From Hippophae tibetana (taxonomy: Eukaryota; Streptophyta; Magnoliopsida; Rosales; Elaeagnaceae), in the NCBI GenBank assembly GCA_037013495.1, contig CM072806.1, positions 310,001 to 374,000 on the forward strand: a stretch of 64,000 nt of DNA. The letters are read 5' to 3'. Positions 51,112-63,967 of this stretch are shown here, in pieces (the stretch's first letter is position 1; every line of letters starts with the position of its first letter). Under the pieces are notes generated by a model that was given only the letters and a program-made list of their open reading frames with translations, was not told where the DNA came from and did no database searches. Made by a program: the position numbers and the translations under genes.

Positions 51112-52047
51112 ATGTTTCCCGTAAATAATCTTCATCTTCCACCTGTTGCTCCTGCCTCTGTTGCTGCTGCAACTGCTGCAGTTTCTTCCTTACCTTCTCT
51201 CGCACTTTGGCATTCTCATCTTGGTCATGCTCCATCCTCTCGGGTACAACGGTTAGCTTCTAAAGGTCTATTGGGTTCTGTGTCCAAATATAATTTTGAT
51301 TGTACTTCATGTCAGTTAGGAAAACAGCCAGCTTTACCTTTCAATAATAGTAAATCTATCTCTAATAGTATTTTTGAGTTAATTCATTCTGATGTTTGGG
51401 GACCTTCTCCTGTTACTAGTATTGGTGGATCTCGATAGTTTGTTGTTTTTATTGATGATTATTATCGTTATAGTTGGATCTTTCCAATGAAATCTCGTTC
51501 TAAAATCTTATCAATATACAATAACTTTGCAAAAATGGTTGAAACACAATTCTCCAAACATATCAAAACTTTTCGATCTTATAATGCTCTCGAATATACT
51601 CAAAATTCTTTTCAAACTCTGTTACACTCCTATGGCACTGTACATCATCTAACCTGTCTAGGAACCTCTCAACAAAACGGTCGAGCCGAAAGAAAACTTC
51701 GTCATATTCTTGACATTGTTCATGCTCTTCTTCTCTTTGCCAAAGTTCCTACCCCATTATGGGGTGAAGCTGCTCTTCATGCTGTTTATGCCATTAATCG
51801 CATTCCAAGCGCTGTCATTCATAATCAGACTCCGTATGAGCGCCTTTTTGGATCATCTCCTAACTATCATGACCTTCGCTCATTCGGATTTGTTTGTTTC
51901 GTTCTTCTTCAGCCTCATGAACACAACAAACTCGAGCCTCGATCTAGACTTTGTTGTTTTCTTGGTTATGGTGGAACTCAAAAAGGGTATCGATGCTATG
52001 ATCCTGTCTCACATCATCTCCGTGTTTCCCGTAATGTTGTCTTTTAG
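51112..52047 (+). pseudogene. Copia-3 integrase
   Basis: 51112-51438 encodes the GAG-pre-integrase zinc region: 'WHSHLGHAPSSRVQRLASKG' and 'CTSCQLGK' supply the HHCC. It goes on to 'ELIHSDVWGPSPV' with the first catalytic Asp. A TAG at 51436 precedes FVVFIDDYYRYSW. 51487-52047 has 'TSQQNGRAERKLRHILDIVH' with the catalytic Glu and ends at a TAG (52045). Confidence 0.88.
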
Positions 52048-52164
52048 GAACACCGCTTATTTGTTGAACTTTCTCACTTTCGTTCTTCCCTAACTAATTC
52101 AAATGTTTTAGAAATTTTTCCAAATGCGTCTCTTGTTCCTTCTACAGATACTTCTAATCCACCT

Positions 52165-53880
52165 TTGGACTTCACTATTCAATCTTCAGATATTTTTTAT
52201 GATTCTCCTAGACAGGTCGTAGAAGAACAGGTTGATAATGAGCTACCTCACCTTGAACATAGGTCCCTTGCTCCTGCTCTGCCTGAAGATCATCAACAAG
52301 ACATTCCACCTCGCCACTCAACCCGGGTAAGATCTATTCCTACACATTTACTTGACTATCATTGTTACACTGCCCTTGCTACACTCCATGAGCCTCACAC
52401 CTATCGTGAGGCATCTACTAATCCTTCTTGGCAGATTGCAATGAAAGAAGAAATTGATGCATTAACCAAAAACCATACTTGGGATCTTCTTACTCTCCCT
52501 CCTGGTCAATCTGTGGTTGGTAGTAAGTGGATCTATAAGATTAAGACTCGCTCTGATGGGTCTATTGATCGCTATAAGGCTCGTCTTGTAGCAAGAGGTT
52601 TCACACAAGAGTATGAGATTGATTATGAAGAGACTTTTGCTCTAGTTGCCCGTATTTCCTCTGTTCGTACCCTCTTAGTTGTTGCCGCTGCTAGTAAATG
52701 GGACCTTTTTCAAATGGATGTTAAAAATACATTCCTTAATGGGGATCTGCATGAAGAAGTCTATATGCAACCTTCTCCTGGTCTTTCTGTTGAAACAAAT
52801 AAGGTTTGTCGCCTTCGACGTGCAATTTATGGCCTTAAACAAGCTCCACGAGCATGGTTTGCCAAATTTAGTTCCACCATCCTTCGCTTGGGTTACACTG
52901 CCAGTCCTTATGATTTTGCCTTATTTCTTCGTCGCAATGATAAAGGCACCATTTTGCTTCTTCTATATGTGGATGATATGATCATAACTGGTGATGACCT
53001 CAGTGGCATTCAAGAACTCAAGAATTTTCTTAGTCAACAGTTTGAGATGAAAGACCTTGGACATTTAAGTTATTTCTTGGGTCTTGAGATCACTCGTTCC
53101 ACAGATGGTCTTTACATTACTCAAGCAAAGTATGCATCTGACCTCATATCTCAAGCTGGACTCACTGACAGCAAGACTGTTGACACTCCAGTTGAACTTA
53201 ATGCGCATCTGACACTATCAAAGGGGAAACCATTGTCTAATCCTTCTCTTTATAGACGATTGGTTGGCAGTCTGGTTTATCTTACAGTTACTCGTCCAGA
53301 CATCTCTTATGTTGTTCATCAGGTGAGCCAGTATCTATCTGCTCCACGATCGACTCATTATGCTGTTGTTCTGCGTATTCTACGATACTTGAAAGGCACT
53401 ATCTTCCATGGCCTTTTCTACTCAATTCAGTCTCCTTTAGTACTTCGTGTATTCTCTGATGCTTATTGGGCAGGAGATCCTACTGAAAGCAGGTCCACTA
53501 CAGGTTATTGCTTTCTCCTTGGTACTTCTTTGATTTCTTGGCGAAGTAAGAAACAAACCTTTGTGGCCCGCTCCAGTACTGAAGCAGAATATCGTGCTCT
53601 TGCTGATACCACATCTGAGCTCATTTGGCTACAATGGCTTCTTAAGGATTTGGGTGTGTCCATATCTTCTACAACTCCCCTTTATTGTGATAATCAGAGT
53701 GTCATTCATATTGCTCACAACGATGTCTTCCATGAACGGACTAAACACATCGAGATTGATTGTCACTTTATTCGTTTCTCAAGCTTTTCCCTGTTTCCTC
53801 CGACGATCAACTTGCAGATATTTTCACCAAGGCACTTCCCAAAGAACGCACTCGTAATTTGGTTGACAACCTCAAGTTGA
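52165..53880 (+). pseudogene. Copia-3 reverse transcriptase-RNase H, long open frame
   Basis: 571 codons open. The RT motifs 'VGSKWIYKIKTRSDGSIDRY', 'FQMDVKNTFLNGDLHEEVYM', 'AIYGLKQAPRAWF' and the catalytic 'LLLYVDDMIITGDD' (about residues 265-278) are all intact. RNase H follows with 'FSDAYWAGDPTESRSTTGYC', 'ARSSTEAEYRAL' and 'LYCDNQSVIHIA'. A frameshift after 'HIEIDCHFIR' (about 53775) replaces the normal end, which continues in another frame as [20 protein letters not shown]. It is upstream-separated from integrase by the stop at 52045. Confidence 0.9.
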
Positions 53881-53910
53881 TCTCACATTCACCTTGAGTT
53901 TGAGGGAGGC

Positions 53911-53932
53911 TGTTAATGTATATCTAGTAATA

Positions 53933-53963
<31 letters not shown>

Positions 53964-54107
53964 CTGCTAATGTATATCTCTTTACTTCTGACATATATGT
54001 ATCTAGTTACTTTAGATATATCTAGTTTATTTGTAACTCTTATATAAAAGTACCATGTATATTCATTTATTTATAGAATAGAATACAATCATTAATTATT
54101 TCTAACA
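53911..54107 (+). repeat. Copia-3 3' LTR
   Basis: 197 bp from TGTTAATGTATATC to TTTCTAACA. It contains a longer TA-dinucleotide run (53936-53962) than the 5' copy, which explains most of the length difference. Confidence 0.92.
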
Positions 54108-55799
54108 CACCGAAAATAGGATTATGTTATATCATTGTTTAGTGTCTTATTTGAATTAGACTTGTTTTTTAATATATTTCTACCACTATTTAACTTATTG
54201 TTTACAATTTTTTTTCTCGATATTTAGTTCCACACAACTGATAAGTATTTATATAAAAATCAACACGCACTAATGACTATTAAACTTTGTTTGGAATATA
54301 CATACACTACGTACCCATACAACTTATATTATTTTTCATTTTTCATATACTTTGTAAAATTTTACGTAAATGAAATGTCTTTATAAACTTCACCCAAACT
54401 AATGCCTATTTTGGGTGATATCGGCTTTTATAAATCTCATTTAACATAAAAAGGAGGTAAGTTCTTTTATATTTATTCTTTGCTTTCTTTATTCTTTCTT
54501 GAATAAATTTTTTTAAAAGAAAAATAATTTCTTTTCTTTCATGGATTTCACTCATTTGTAATTTGTTATCTTATACGGAAAAATTGTTAGTTGAATTAAA
54601 TGCATGGACCCATACCTTTAACGATAAAGTAACACCTGCTAGTTATACGGCGGCTTTGGACGATCCTTGGTATCAATTTAAAGTGTTTTATATTTCAAAA
54701 TAAACAAGTCTCAATTATATAGTTAGGATCAGCACAACACTAAATCAAATAGTTTTACAAACCAGCACTCAAACCATCTTTCAAAAGCATCCCAAAATAT
54801 GATTGCCTTATTAGAAAAAGACTTTGGGTTTATCTGCACCAATTATGGTCCCAGGTGACTGGCTTGTGTGGCTGAAAATAAACTTGAATTTAATTTGTAT
54901 CAATCATAACAAGTAAATTGGAAGCATATGGACTAACCTCTTCCTTGTAGAAACAGAGAAGCTAAGCATATATATTTTTAGAGATTATATATATATATAT
55001 ATAGCAAGGCACAAGCTTAATTGTGGTCGTAAATGTACCCTTTATATCTCCAATGCTTAAGATGACATATCAGATCCATATTTAGATTTTTAGCATCATC
55101 CAAAACTTGAAAAGATAATTTTTTTTATAATATTAAGAATACTAACATTTTGGATACATATTCGTGTGTTAAACATATATAATTTTTTTAATTTTTATAA
55201 ATTTTCACAAAATTATAGCATCTAAGTATACAAATATGTGTCTATATCATATCCTTAAACAGGCAGACTTAATGTAAAACGAAGATTTATGATAGCTAGG
55301 TTGATGTCATGATATGTTCTATTTTTTTGTAAATCACTCAATAAAACTAAAAATATCATAAAAATGGAATAGATTAGATAAATTAAGCATTTAAGTTCAC
55401 TTATTTTTAGATTCTATATTAGAATTCCATTAACTTTGAAAAGTAAAACATTAAAAATCCGTTAACATCTCCGATATCCTATTATTCAGATAATGGATTT
55501 TTATTTTCTCATTTTTCAAACATATAATTTTTAATATATTAATTGTGATATAGTAGAGTTACATCATGTTTGAAGAAACATCGGGCAGGTTTATTAAGAA
55601 TTATAAAATTCTATTTTACAAATTTATTATAATTTTATTTATTTACTAAAAGTTAATAGATTAAAATATCTTGATATTAGTCAAATTCTTACATAGAGAA
55701 AGGTAAAGCAAGACGAGAAAGAGAATAACTATTCATTATGCTTGTCTTACCATGTAAATTAATTTATTTATCATGCAAATTAAGAAATTAAGAAATAAA
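54108..55799. other. Intergenic AT-rich interval
   Basis: No gene or clear element was recognised. It contains short TA runs (54982-55002). It forms the 3' flank of the PMEI gene on the minus strand. Confidence 0.55.
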
Positions 55800-56357
55800 T
55801 TAACGGCTATCCATAAGAACCCTAACAAGGGCAGCAGATATAGCAGAAACATCATGCATAACTCTATTCATACTAGTAAGTGGTGATGAAGTTCCTGAGA
55901 AACCATTTTCACATTCATTAGCTTCAATTCCAGCATCATTGCTATATTGTTCTGCAAATTTGTAATCACCTTTTTGCAAAGCATCAGTTGCAACTTGAAC
56001 ATCAGCCTCAACAATTGTATTATAATAATCAACACAATAACTCAATGCTTGTTTTACTTTGCCTGTAGTAGTACTCCTTTTTAGCAACTCCTTGATGTGT
56101 TTCAAATTTGTAACTGCCTTTGCTTTTGCAATATCAACCATTATGAGAGACAATTGTTTGATATCTGCTCTGTAACTTCGAGGATCTTTGCTAAGAGAAA
56201 TAACACAGAGATTATAACTGGGGGTCTTTTTGCAGGTTTTTTCAATAAGATTTTTGTTCCTTATTGGGAGAGTTCTGGATTGGGTCATAGGTAGAGAAAT
56301 AATTAATGAAGATAGAAATACGAGTGCCAAAGCAATCAAGCTATTCTTCATCTTCAA
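55800..56357 (-). CDS. Invertase/pectin methylesterase inhibitor family protein (PMEI/INH domain)
   Basis: PMEI-domain proteins are small secreted or vacuolar helical-bundle inhibitors of pectin methylesterases or of acid invertases; the sequence alone does not say which target. The 185-residue single-exon frame starts with a signal peptide (NSLIALALVFLSSLIISLPM). The four diagnostic cysteines are present: 'KTCKKTPSYNLC' for the first pair, then 'LSYCVDYY' and 'NECENGF' for the second. The order and spacing fit the family's about 150-residue domain exactly. A TATA box lies about 80 bp upstream. It stands alone between two transposons with no damage, so it is probably functional. Confidence 0.93.
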   Translation of the reverse strand: MKMKNSLIALALVFLSSLIISLPMTQSRTLPIRNKNLIEKTCKKTPSYNLCVISLSKDPRSYRADIKQLSLIMVDIAKAKAVTNLKHIKELLKRSTTTGKVKQALSYCVDYYNTIVEADVQVATDALQKGDYKFAEQYSNDAGIEANECENGFSGTSSPLTSMNRVMHDVSAISAALVRVLMDSR

Positions 56358-56436
56358 TTTGGTTGGCGAGATAAGACGTTTTGGGACAAACTAGTAGTGA
56401 ATGAGCTGACGCTAATCGAAAGGAAGCTAGCTCTAC

Positions 56437-56442
56437 TTTATA
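56437..56442 (-). promoter_or_regulatory. TATA box of the PMEI gene
   Basis: Minus-strand CTATAAAGTAGAG about 80 bp upstream of the ATG, a usual distance for a short plant 5' leader. Confidence 0.6.
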
Positions 56443-56465
56443 GAGAACAGAGGTCGATTTTAATT

Positions 56466-56855
56466 AGAGTAAATTAATTTTTTAACACTAAATTTGGTGA
56501 TTTGTTATTAAAATACTATATTTATTATTTTTATATTATTAAATTTTATAAATATTACAAAAATATCATCAAAACTTTTTTATTTCTTTGATACCATTAA
56601 AATTTAAAAATGTAACAAAAATATTATTGACATATATGTAACTTATTCTTAAATAATCGACATCTATGATATTTTTGTAACATTTTATAAAGTTTAATAA
56701 TATAAAAATAATAAAATAATTTTGATAATATTTTTATAACAATTATAAAATTTAATAATATAAAAATAACAAATCAAAATTCGATTATATTTTTATCATA
56801 ATTACAAAAATTTAGTATTAAAAAAATCTATTTAACCTTTTAAGTAAACATTTAT
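56466..56855. repeat. AT-rich fold-back repeat upstream of PMEI
   Basis: TTAATTTTTTAACACTAAAT near the left end is matched by the inverse of ATTTAGTATTAAAAAAATCT near the right end. Internal words such as AATATTTTTATA, TTACAAAAATAT and GATTTGTTA repeat in both orientations. It is likely a MITE or fold-back element; ends are approximate. Confidence 0.5.
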
Positions 56856-59400
56856 TTATGCAACAAATTATGATACTTAAGTGAATATACCACAATTTAT
56901 GATAAAAAAATATTTATTAAAATAATAAAAAAATTAAATTTTAATTATATATCACATCAATTATAATAATACTATAATAAATATATTTTTGCATTTTAAT
57001 TTCATTATAAATGTTATATCAAGTGTGTAATACTACTTGGATTGAGTCGTGTACTAAGTCACTTTCTTGAAGACATTTCATGGATCTACTCAAATTTGTG
57101 CAAACAATTACAACATTGTTGTCCAGAGGATAAAATAGCCCAGAATTATTTTTCTGTTTCGGAGCTTCAATACACTCATAAAGTCTGGAATGATATACCT
57201 CTAAAGTATTTATGTTACTAAAAAAAATTGAAAAAACAGTTTAGAATTTTCTTTAATTAGGTTTTCTATGAAGAGCGGTTTCTTAGTTCTGTATAACTAA
57301 AAGTTATGACCCCCTTTTTATAGCTGAAAAAAGGATAAACGTGCATATAACGTTCACACAATAATAGCGAAAATGTTCCCACAATAATAATGAAAATGCT
57401 CACACAATAATGGAACAGAATAGTTAGGTTTTGGATAACTCAATTTAAATAAAAATGGAATTTCTAACTCTTGGAAAAAATAATTTTAATAATAAATTTT
57501 TTTTTTCAAAAAATAAAGTACCATATTCACACACACTCGCTCGGCCAACGGCGCTCGCGCGTATGATTTCACAATTATCTAAGTTCTCTCCCCTTCCACA
57601 TAAGTGGGTGCTCCTTGGACCAAATCTTGTTTGTAAATCCTTCTATATATCACACATTCTAAGAGACATAGAAAATAGGAAAAAGTTTCTTAAGAGAGAA
57701 AAATTTTACACTTTTTTTTATTATTTATTTTATTTAAATTTATATTATTTTTAACATAATATAATTTAATGTGAATCGTGGTGGCTGGTGCATTTAAGTG
57801 TCATTGGTTTCGTGGAACTCAGTTGCCTCACAAAGACTGTTTCATCAGTTCATAATTTTGATTGATTTTTCCAAATTTGACCTAGAGAGTATCGCTTTAT
57901 CTTATGGTGTCTTATATTTTACTTGTTAAATTAAACTTAATAACAAATTTAGTTTCTGAAATTTTTATTTTTAGAAGTTTGATTAAATGATTATTAATTG
58001 TTAATTTGACCGTATTTTATTTTATTTTATCAAAATTTGAATAGTTGTAAGTTGATTGTTTATTTTAAATGTAATTTTAGGTACTATATGTGTTTAATAT
58101 ACGCATTTGGTTGCTATTGTTATTATCTCTTCATGATACCTGATATACAAAACAATAGAGTTTTATTACTCTTTAGTTGATATGTAACTATGCATGTGTC
58201 GATGATACATTGTTGTTACGATGATGTTAATGCTTGATTAAAATTATATTTTTACATATTATATTATTATTGTATGTTAAAAGATCATCTAAATTTATGA
58301 ATAATAGTATTTAATTTACAACTTGTATTCATTACTATTGTTGCTAATTGTATGTTGCTATTTTTGTTAATTTTGGTTCATGAAGTCACCCATTCATAGA
58401 GATGTTAGAATATGATCTATATGATTTTGAGTTTTTTTTAGTATTATTGGAATATTAATCTCAGTTTTGTATGTGTATCAGTATGATTTGATTTTGTTTG
58501 ATTATTAATCTTCGTAATCCATGTTGTAATTTTCGAAAAAATTGCAAATTGATTTTCGGTACTATAATTGTGACTATTATAATTTTAATTTTTGTACTAA
58601 CCATTTGTGGATTAAAATTTTACGTGCCAACTAGCTATTTTGATTTTGGGATGTAGAAAATTTTAGAAACTTATTATTCAAAATTAAAAATTATATGAAT
58701 TTGTAATTAACAAATTGTGGTATTTCATAAGTGATTTATTAATTGATGTTATTTTACCAAATAAGTGAATTTATATTTGTGAAATAGTAGAATTTTATAA
58801 ATAATAAAATTGTTTGATTTCGAGTTTTAAAATAATTAAATTTTGTATTTGTAGAATTAGTGAATTTTTGTAATCACTAAATTTTGGTGTTTCGTATTGT
58901 GAAATAACAAAATTTTATTTATTAGTTTTATAATTTAGGAAATAATTAGATTTTGCAATGTTCAAAAGAAATGATTTTCAAAATGAAAAAGAAAATGAAT
59001 TTTGTATTTAGAAAGTAGTAAATTTAGTTTTCATATAAACAAAAAATTTGTAATTGAAAACAAAAAAATTGAAATTTATTAATTTTGAATTACTTAATTT
59101 TGTAATCCATATGTTAATGATGTTTCATATTTATTGAACACGATTTAGAACTTAATTTCAAGAAAATGTATTTGAAATATTGTAGTATTAATTTTTAGAA
59201 TTTCGAATTTATTTTCTAATTCTAAATTAATTTTGGTTCTTTTATGAAACTATTACATCTAATAAATTCATGATTTATTTACTAAATACCATAAGTTTGG
59301 TAATAAGTAAAGATCATAATAAAGATCTAACAAATTCAAGTCATGTGGACAAACCATGTGATTCTTGTATAATTGGTTGCAATTCATGTGTAAATCATAA
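56856..59400. other. Intergenic AT-rich interval
   Basis: No gene recognised. A GC-richer island at about 57530-57620 (CGCTCGGCCAACGGCGCTCG) stands out from its surroundings but has no identifiable coding or repeat structure. The open frame at 57455-57754 spans it without any domain. Confidence 0.5.
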
Positions 59401-59439
59401 TAAAAAAACATGAGGGTTGATTTTCAAGTGGTGGCATCA

Positions 59440-60215
59440 AAAGATGTTCTTTATGACCACCTTGAATCTTGTGAAATTCTAGATCAATATTAGTTATGTC
59501 ATCTTGTGTTTATATATTGATGACATTCATATTGTGAGTAGTAATAATCAATCCAAAAAATAAATGTTGAATTTAAAGTATCATTGATATGAGATTAGTT
59601 GACATAATATTAAGAATAAAGATATCAAGGATATCTAATGGTCTCATTTTAAATATTTCATTAGGTTAATAAAATACTTGAAATTCAATAATGATGATTC
59701 TGAAATTGTCATAAAATATGTACATGTTAATCAATGCCTATCTAATAATATAAGTTAGAGTGTGTCTTAACTGAAATATTCAAAGGAGATAGGAAGTTTG
59801 ATGTACTTAATGAGTGATATAAGTCTAAAAATAAGCTTATGTTTTAAGTAAACTAAATAAATATACTAGTAATGGAGGATCTGGTTACTAGAAAGATATA
59901 AACAAATTATTTAAATATTTAAGACATATAGATAACTTTGGACTGCACTACACAAGATATTTATCTGTATTATAAAAATATTGTGATGCAAATTGGATAT
60001 CTAATATGAAAGACTCAAAGTCTAACATTGGATATGTGTTCACATAGGGTGGTGCAACCGTATCATAAAAGTCATCCAAACAAAATTGCATTGCTAGATC
60101 CATGATAGAATTATAATTTATCGTTTTGGATAAATATGATCAAGAAATCAAATAGTTATGCAATTTAGTAGAGGATATTCTAAAGTAGGTGAAGCATGTA
60201 CCTACAATTTGCATT
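59440..60215 (+). mobile_element. Degenerate Copia pol remnant (Copia-4)
   Basis: Near 59493-59555 the plus strand reads 'YVILCLYIDDIHIVSSNN', an RT catalytic block. Near 59990-60110 it reads 'WISNMKDSKSNIGYVFT', then GGATVS and 'KSSKQNCIARSMIEL', typical Copia RNase H sequence with stops. The remnant continues to 'VPTICIH' at about 60200 and ends at the junction with CACTA-2. Confidence 0.78.
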
Positions 60216-60218
60216 CAC

Positions 60219-63200
60219 AATGGTAAAACTCTTTTTGTAGAGGCGTTAACACAACAGACCATCTTGGATCAATTTGATCGCTCACGTAAAATACTTGTTT
60301 TGCATGAAGTGCTAACATGAAAGGATCATCAGTGTGACTTATCCTGGATAAATTTACAAGGCTAAATCCAAAATCATCTATTTTATATCCAACATTGATA
60401 ACATCTTTGACCCAATCACACAAGAAAACTTTTTCATGGAAGACCTCATAATCCAATTCCCAAATCTCTTGTATTATACCATAATATGTTCTATCAGAAA
60501 GTACAGGATTAACATCTTTTGAACTGGAAAATTGCATAGTTTGTGCAACCATCTTCACACCACTATTTTGATTTACTCGGACTTTGTCCCTAGCTTGAGT
60601 CGTAAACCTCGATCCATTTATTGTGAAACTATAAAATGATTTGACATCGAATTTTGGCCCATGTGTAAGCCATTGTAAACTTTCTGATATTTTATGATTG
60701 GGTTTCTTGAGTTCATCTCGAATCTATATATACAAAAACACAAAATATGTTTAGAGAAAAGTTTTAAAACATTGAATAGATCTAGGAAGATACATTCATG
60801 AATTTTTGTTTGTTACACTTACATGGTTACGAAACCAATTAATAAGCTCTTGTTTATGTTCATCATACAACCATTTTTCTCCTCCTTTTTTTATAACGAG
60901 GATCGATCTTCAATAAGTTTAAATGCATCATGTAATGTTATTAAATATATATTAAGTTATATATCATCATTAATAGTTAAATAAAAAATAATTTTTGCAA
61001 TCATGAAACAATGAACATCACTTACTCTATGTACGGTTGTGCCTCATTATTATTTACCAAAATGATTCGGTGTGATTTTCCCATCGAGTGCGATCAATAA
61101 ATAATTTCTTACTTCCATCAAGCATAGGGTTACCTACTTGGATCATGTAACGTTCTAAGAACAACTTGTGCGTAAGATTTCCAATTTTAGTGCAACCACT
61201 AAAGTATTCAGAACAAAACTCAATGGGCTCTTCAGCAATGTAGCGTTCCACCATGCATCATTCAGGTCGATTTCTATTATTTACATATCCTTTAAGGACT
61301 TTCATATATCTCTCAAAAGGATACATCCACCTTAAGTAAGTAGGACCACACAATTGAACCTCTCGAACTAAATGAACACACAAGTGAATCATTATATCGA
61401 AGAAAAAAGGAGGAAAATATTTTTCAATTAGACACAAAGTCTCTACAACATCTTTTTGTAAAGAATTTAACTCGCCAATTGATATATATTTCTTGCATAT
61501 TGTATTGAAGAATGAACAAAGCCGAATTATTGATAATCGAACATGTTTTGGAAGAATTGATCTAATAGTAACTGGTAATAATTGTTGCATTAAGATAAGA
61601 CAGTCATGTGATTTCAATCTATACAGTCTCTTATCGTTGATAGACATAAAATTTCTTAAGTTGGATGAGTAACCATCAGGAAATTTCACACCCTCCAAAC
61701 ATTTACAAAACACATCCTTCTCTTTTGTTGACATTGTATATGATGCTGGTGGTAAGTATGTTCGATTCTTATCATTTCCACCCTTGGTTCTAATTCAGGT
61801 CGTATGCCTAGTTTCTTTAAATCCAATCTTTCTTTAAATCCAATCTTTCTTTAATTCCATCCTTTGTTTTTTCAAGTATATTAAGTAAAGTACCAATCAA
61901 GCTCTCACATACATTCTTCTCAATGTGCATGACATCTAAGATGTGAGGAATGTGTAGGTCTTTCCAATAAGGTAATTCCCAAAATATTGATTTTTTTCCA
62001 ACAACCATGGTAAGTCGGTTCAAACTCTTTTTTCATTTTCACCCATTTCATTAGTTGACCTCTTTCGTTTCCCTACCTTAGTGAGTTTTTTTTCATCTTT
62101 CCATATCGTTTGAATGTTATACCATTCAATTGCCTTAATATCTCAACACCTCACAAAGGTCGAGTTACATGATCATGATCTTCTTCACCATCGAACGGTT
62201 TCTTTTGGTATCTAAACTTGTGTACAGATGACAAAAATCTTCTATGTCTTCTATAAGACATCTTTCGTCCGTGAACAAGATAAGTTGCAGAAGTTCCATC
62301 ACTACATATAGGGCATCCCTTGTAACCTTTTGTTGCATGTCTTGATAAGTTTCCATAGCCAGGAAAATCATTAATTGTCCATAAAAGGACCCCCTTCAAG
62401 TTAAAGTGTTCTTCTTTATGTGCATCGTAAACATTTACACCATCATTCCACAATGTCTTTAAATCATCTATCAGAGGTTTCAAATATACATCAATATCAA
62501 CATCGGGTTGTTTCAGTCCTGAGATCAATAATGTTAACATCATGAATTTTTCTTTTCATACATAACCAGGGAGGAAGGTTGTATATTACCATAATTATTG
62601 ACTAACAACTATATCTACTATTGAGGGAACTATGTGGATTAATTCCATCAGCAGCAATGGTAAGAAGAAGATTGTGCGGATCAGATGAAAATTGAGGAGA
62701 TAAATTATCTACTACTTTCCAATTTGGAGAATCACAAGGATGACGTAGCACCCCATCATCAGATCGATTATCTGAATGCCAAGTCAACATCTTTGATGTA
62801 TCTTTACTATTGAACAACCTTATATGTTGTACTCTCATTTGTACCATGCTTCCATCTCGATTATTTACACATAGGACAATCATCTAATGTCTCATATTCT
62901 TTTCTATAAAGAATGCAATCATTTGGACAAACGTGAATCTTATGATATTCCATGCCAAATCGACTAAGAGATTTCTTCACTTCATACATTGAAGATGGAA
63001 ATTCAATACCCTCAGGAAACATATCGACTAGTAGATTTAATAATTCTGTGAATCCCTTGTCAGAAAAACCATGTTTTCCCTTCACATTGTATAAATGAAC
63101 CAATCCCGACATTTTAGCGTATTTTTTGCATATTGGATACAACGGTTTTTCAGCATCTTCTATAAGTTTATTAAAGGTTTCGGGATCATTCTCACGTAAT

Positions 63201-63535
63201 TCATCTTCAACACCATGAAACATATTTTCTGTCTGTACATTATGATAAGATGTATGTAATCCACTCACATTCTTATTTATATTTTCCCCATGAGTATTAT
63301 CAATATTTTCTCCATGATAATACCAACATTTATAGCTTAAAAGAATACCATTACGGATAAGGTGATACTTAACCTCATCAAATTCATGAAATCGCTCATT
63401 TTTACATTTAACATATGGGCATCGAATCACACTAGTTCCAGTATTACTATTTCTACAAGCAAATTCTATGAAACTTTTAACTCCAGAAATATAGTCTTTC
63501 TCAATTCTACACTTTGACATCCATGATTTGTCCAT
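60219..63535 (-). pseudogene. CACTA-2 TNPD-like transposase, damaged and truncated
   Basis: Begins MDKSWMSKCRIEKDYISGVK at 63535 and is open for 224 codons, including 'GFTELLNLLVDMFPEG' where CACTA-1 has a stop. It then hits a TAA in 'CPMCK*' (62861) and has lost about 70 bp just after it compared with CACTA-1 (around 62835). Further lesions separate 62151-62543, 61817-62023 (A-run of seven, two shorter than a full frame would need), 61258-61734 and 61054-61254. The DUF4216-like end at 60202-60558 runs off into Copia-4 sequence. An 18-bp direct duplication (AATCCAATCTTTCTTTAA-like) lies at about 61820-61855. Confidence 0.9.
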
Positions 63536-63936
63536 TTTCTATTAATGACATTAATTAAAAATATTACTTAATTATGTATACAATGAATATATTTCAAGTA
63601 TTATTATATATAAATTTCCTAATTATTAGAATATATATCAAAACATACATAATACAAAACACTTATCATTTTAATCATTTTACAAAATCATTTCTATACA
63701 AATTAAAAAATAAACAATATGCTAGCATGAATATATAAAAACCAATCACTTTGGTTGATTCGAATTTCTATGCATGTTACTATATCATAATTAAAAATTA
63801 ATATTAATTATACGTATATAACATTCTATAGAAGTATATAGGGACTACTATAATAACATATTTAACATTTTAATACATAAATAGCATATATAAATAAAAA
63901 TAATAATACTACTTAGTTTTTAGTTATTATTTGATT

Positions 63937-63967
<31 letters not shown>

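Larger units (their letters stand above)
48885..54107 (+). mobile_element. Complete Ty1/Copia retrotransposon (Copia-3)
   Basis: 5' LTR 48885-49069 and 3' LTR 53911-54107 share their full length apart from a TA-repeat expansion and scattered changes. The PBS TGGTATCAAAG starts at 49070 and the polypurine tract TTTGAGGGAGGC ends at 53910. Gag, protease, integrase, RT and RNase H follow in Copia order on the plus strand. In-frame stops lie at 51061, 51436 and 52045, and there is a frameshift in late RNase H. The first LTR begins TATTAATG where the second begins TGTTAATG. No convincing 5-bp target duplication was seen. Confidence 0.93.

Noticed and set aside
51710..52981. Frames at 51710-52093 and 52679-52981
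   Set aside because: Out-of-frame shadows of the Copia-3 integrase and RT.
48875..54112. A 5-bp target duplication for Copia-3
   Set aside because: Flanking pentamers (left ATCTT-like, right CACCG) do not match; the element may have recombined or its ends mutated.
57455..57754. 99-codon frame
   Set aside because: Low-complexity Phe/Lys-rich ends and no domain; likely chance.
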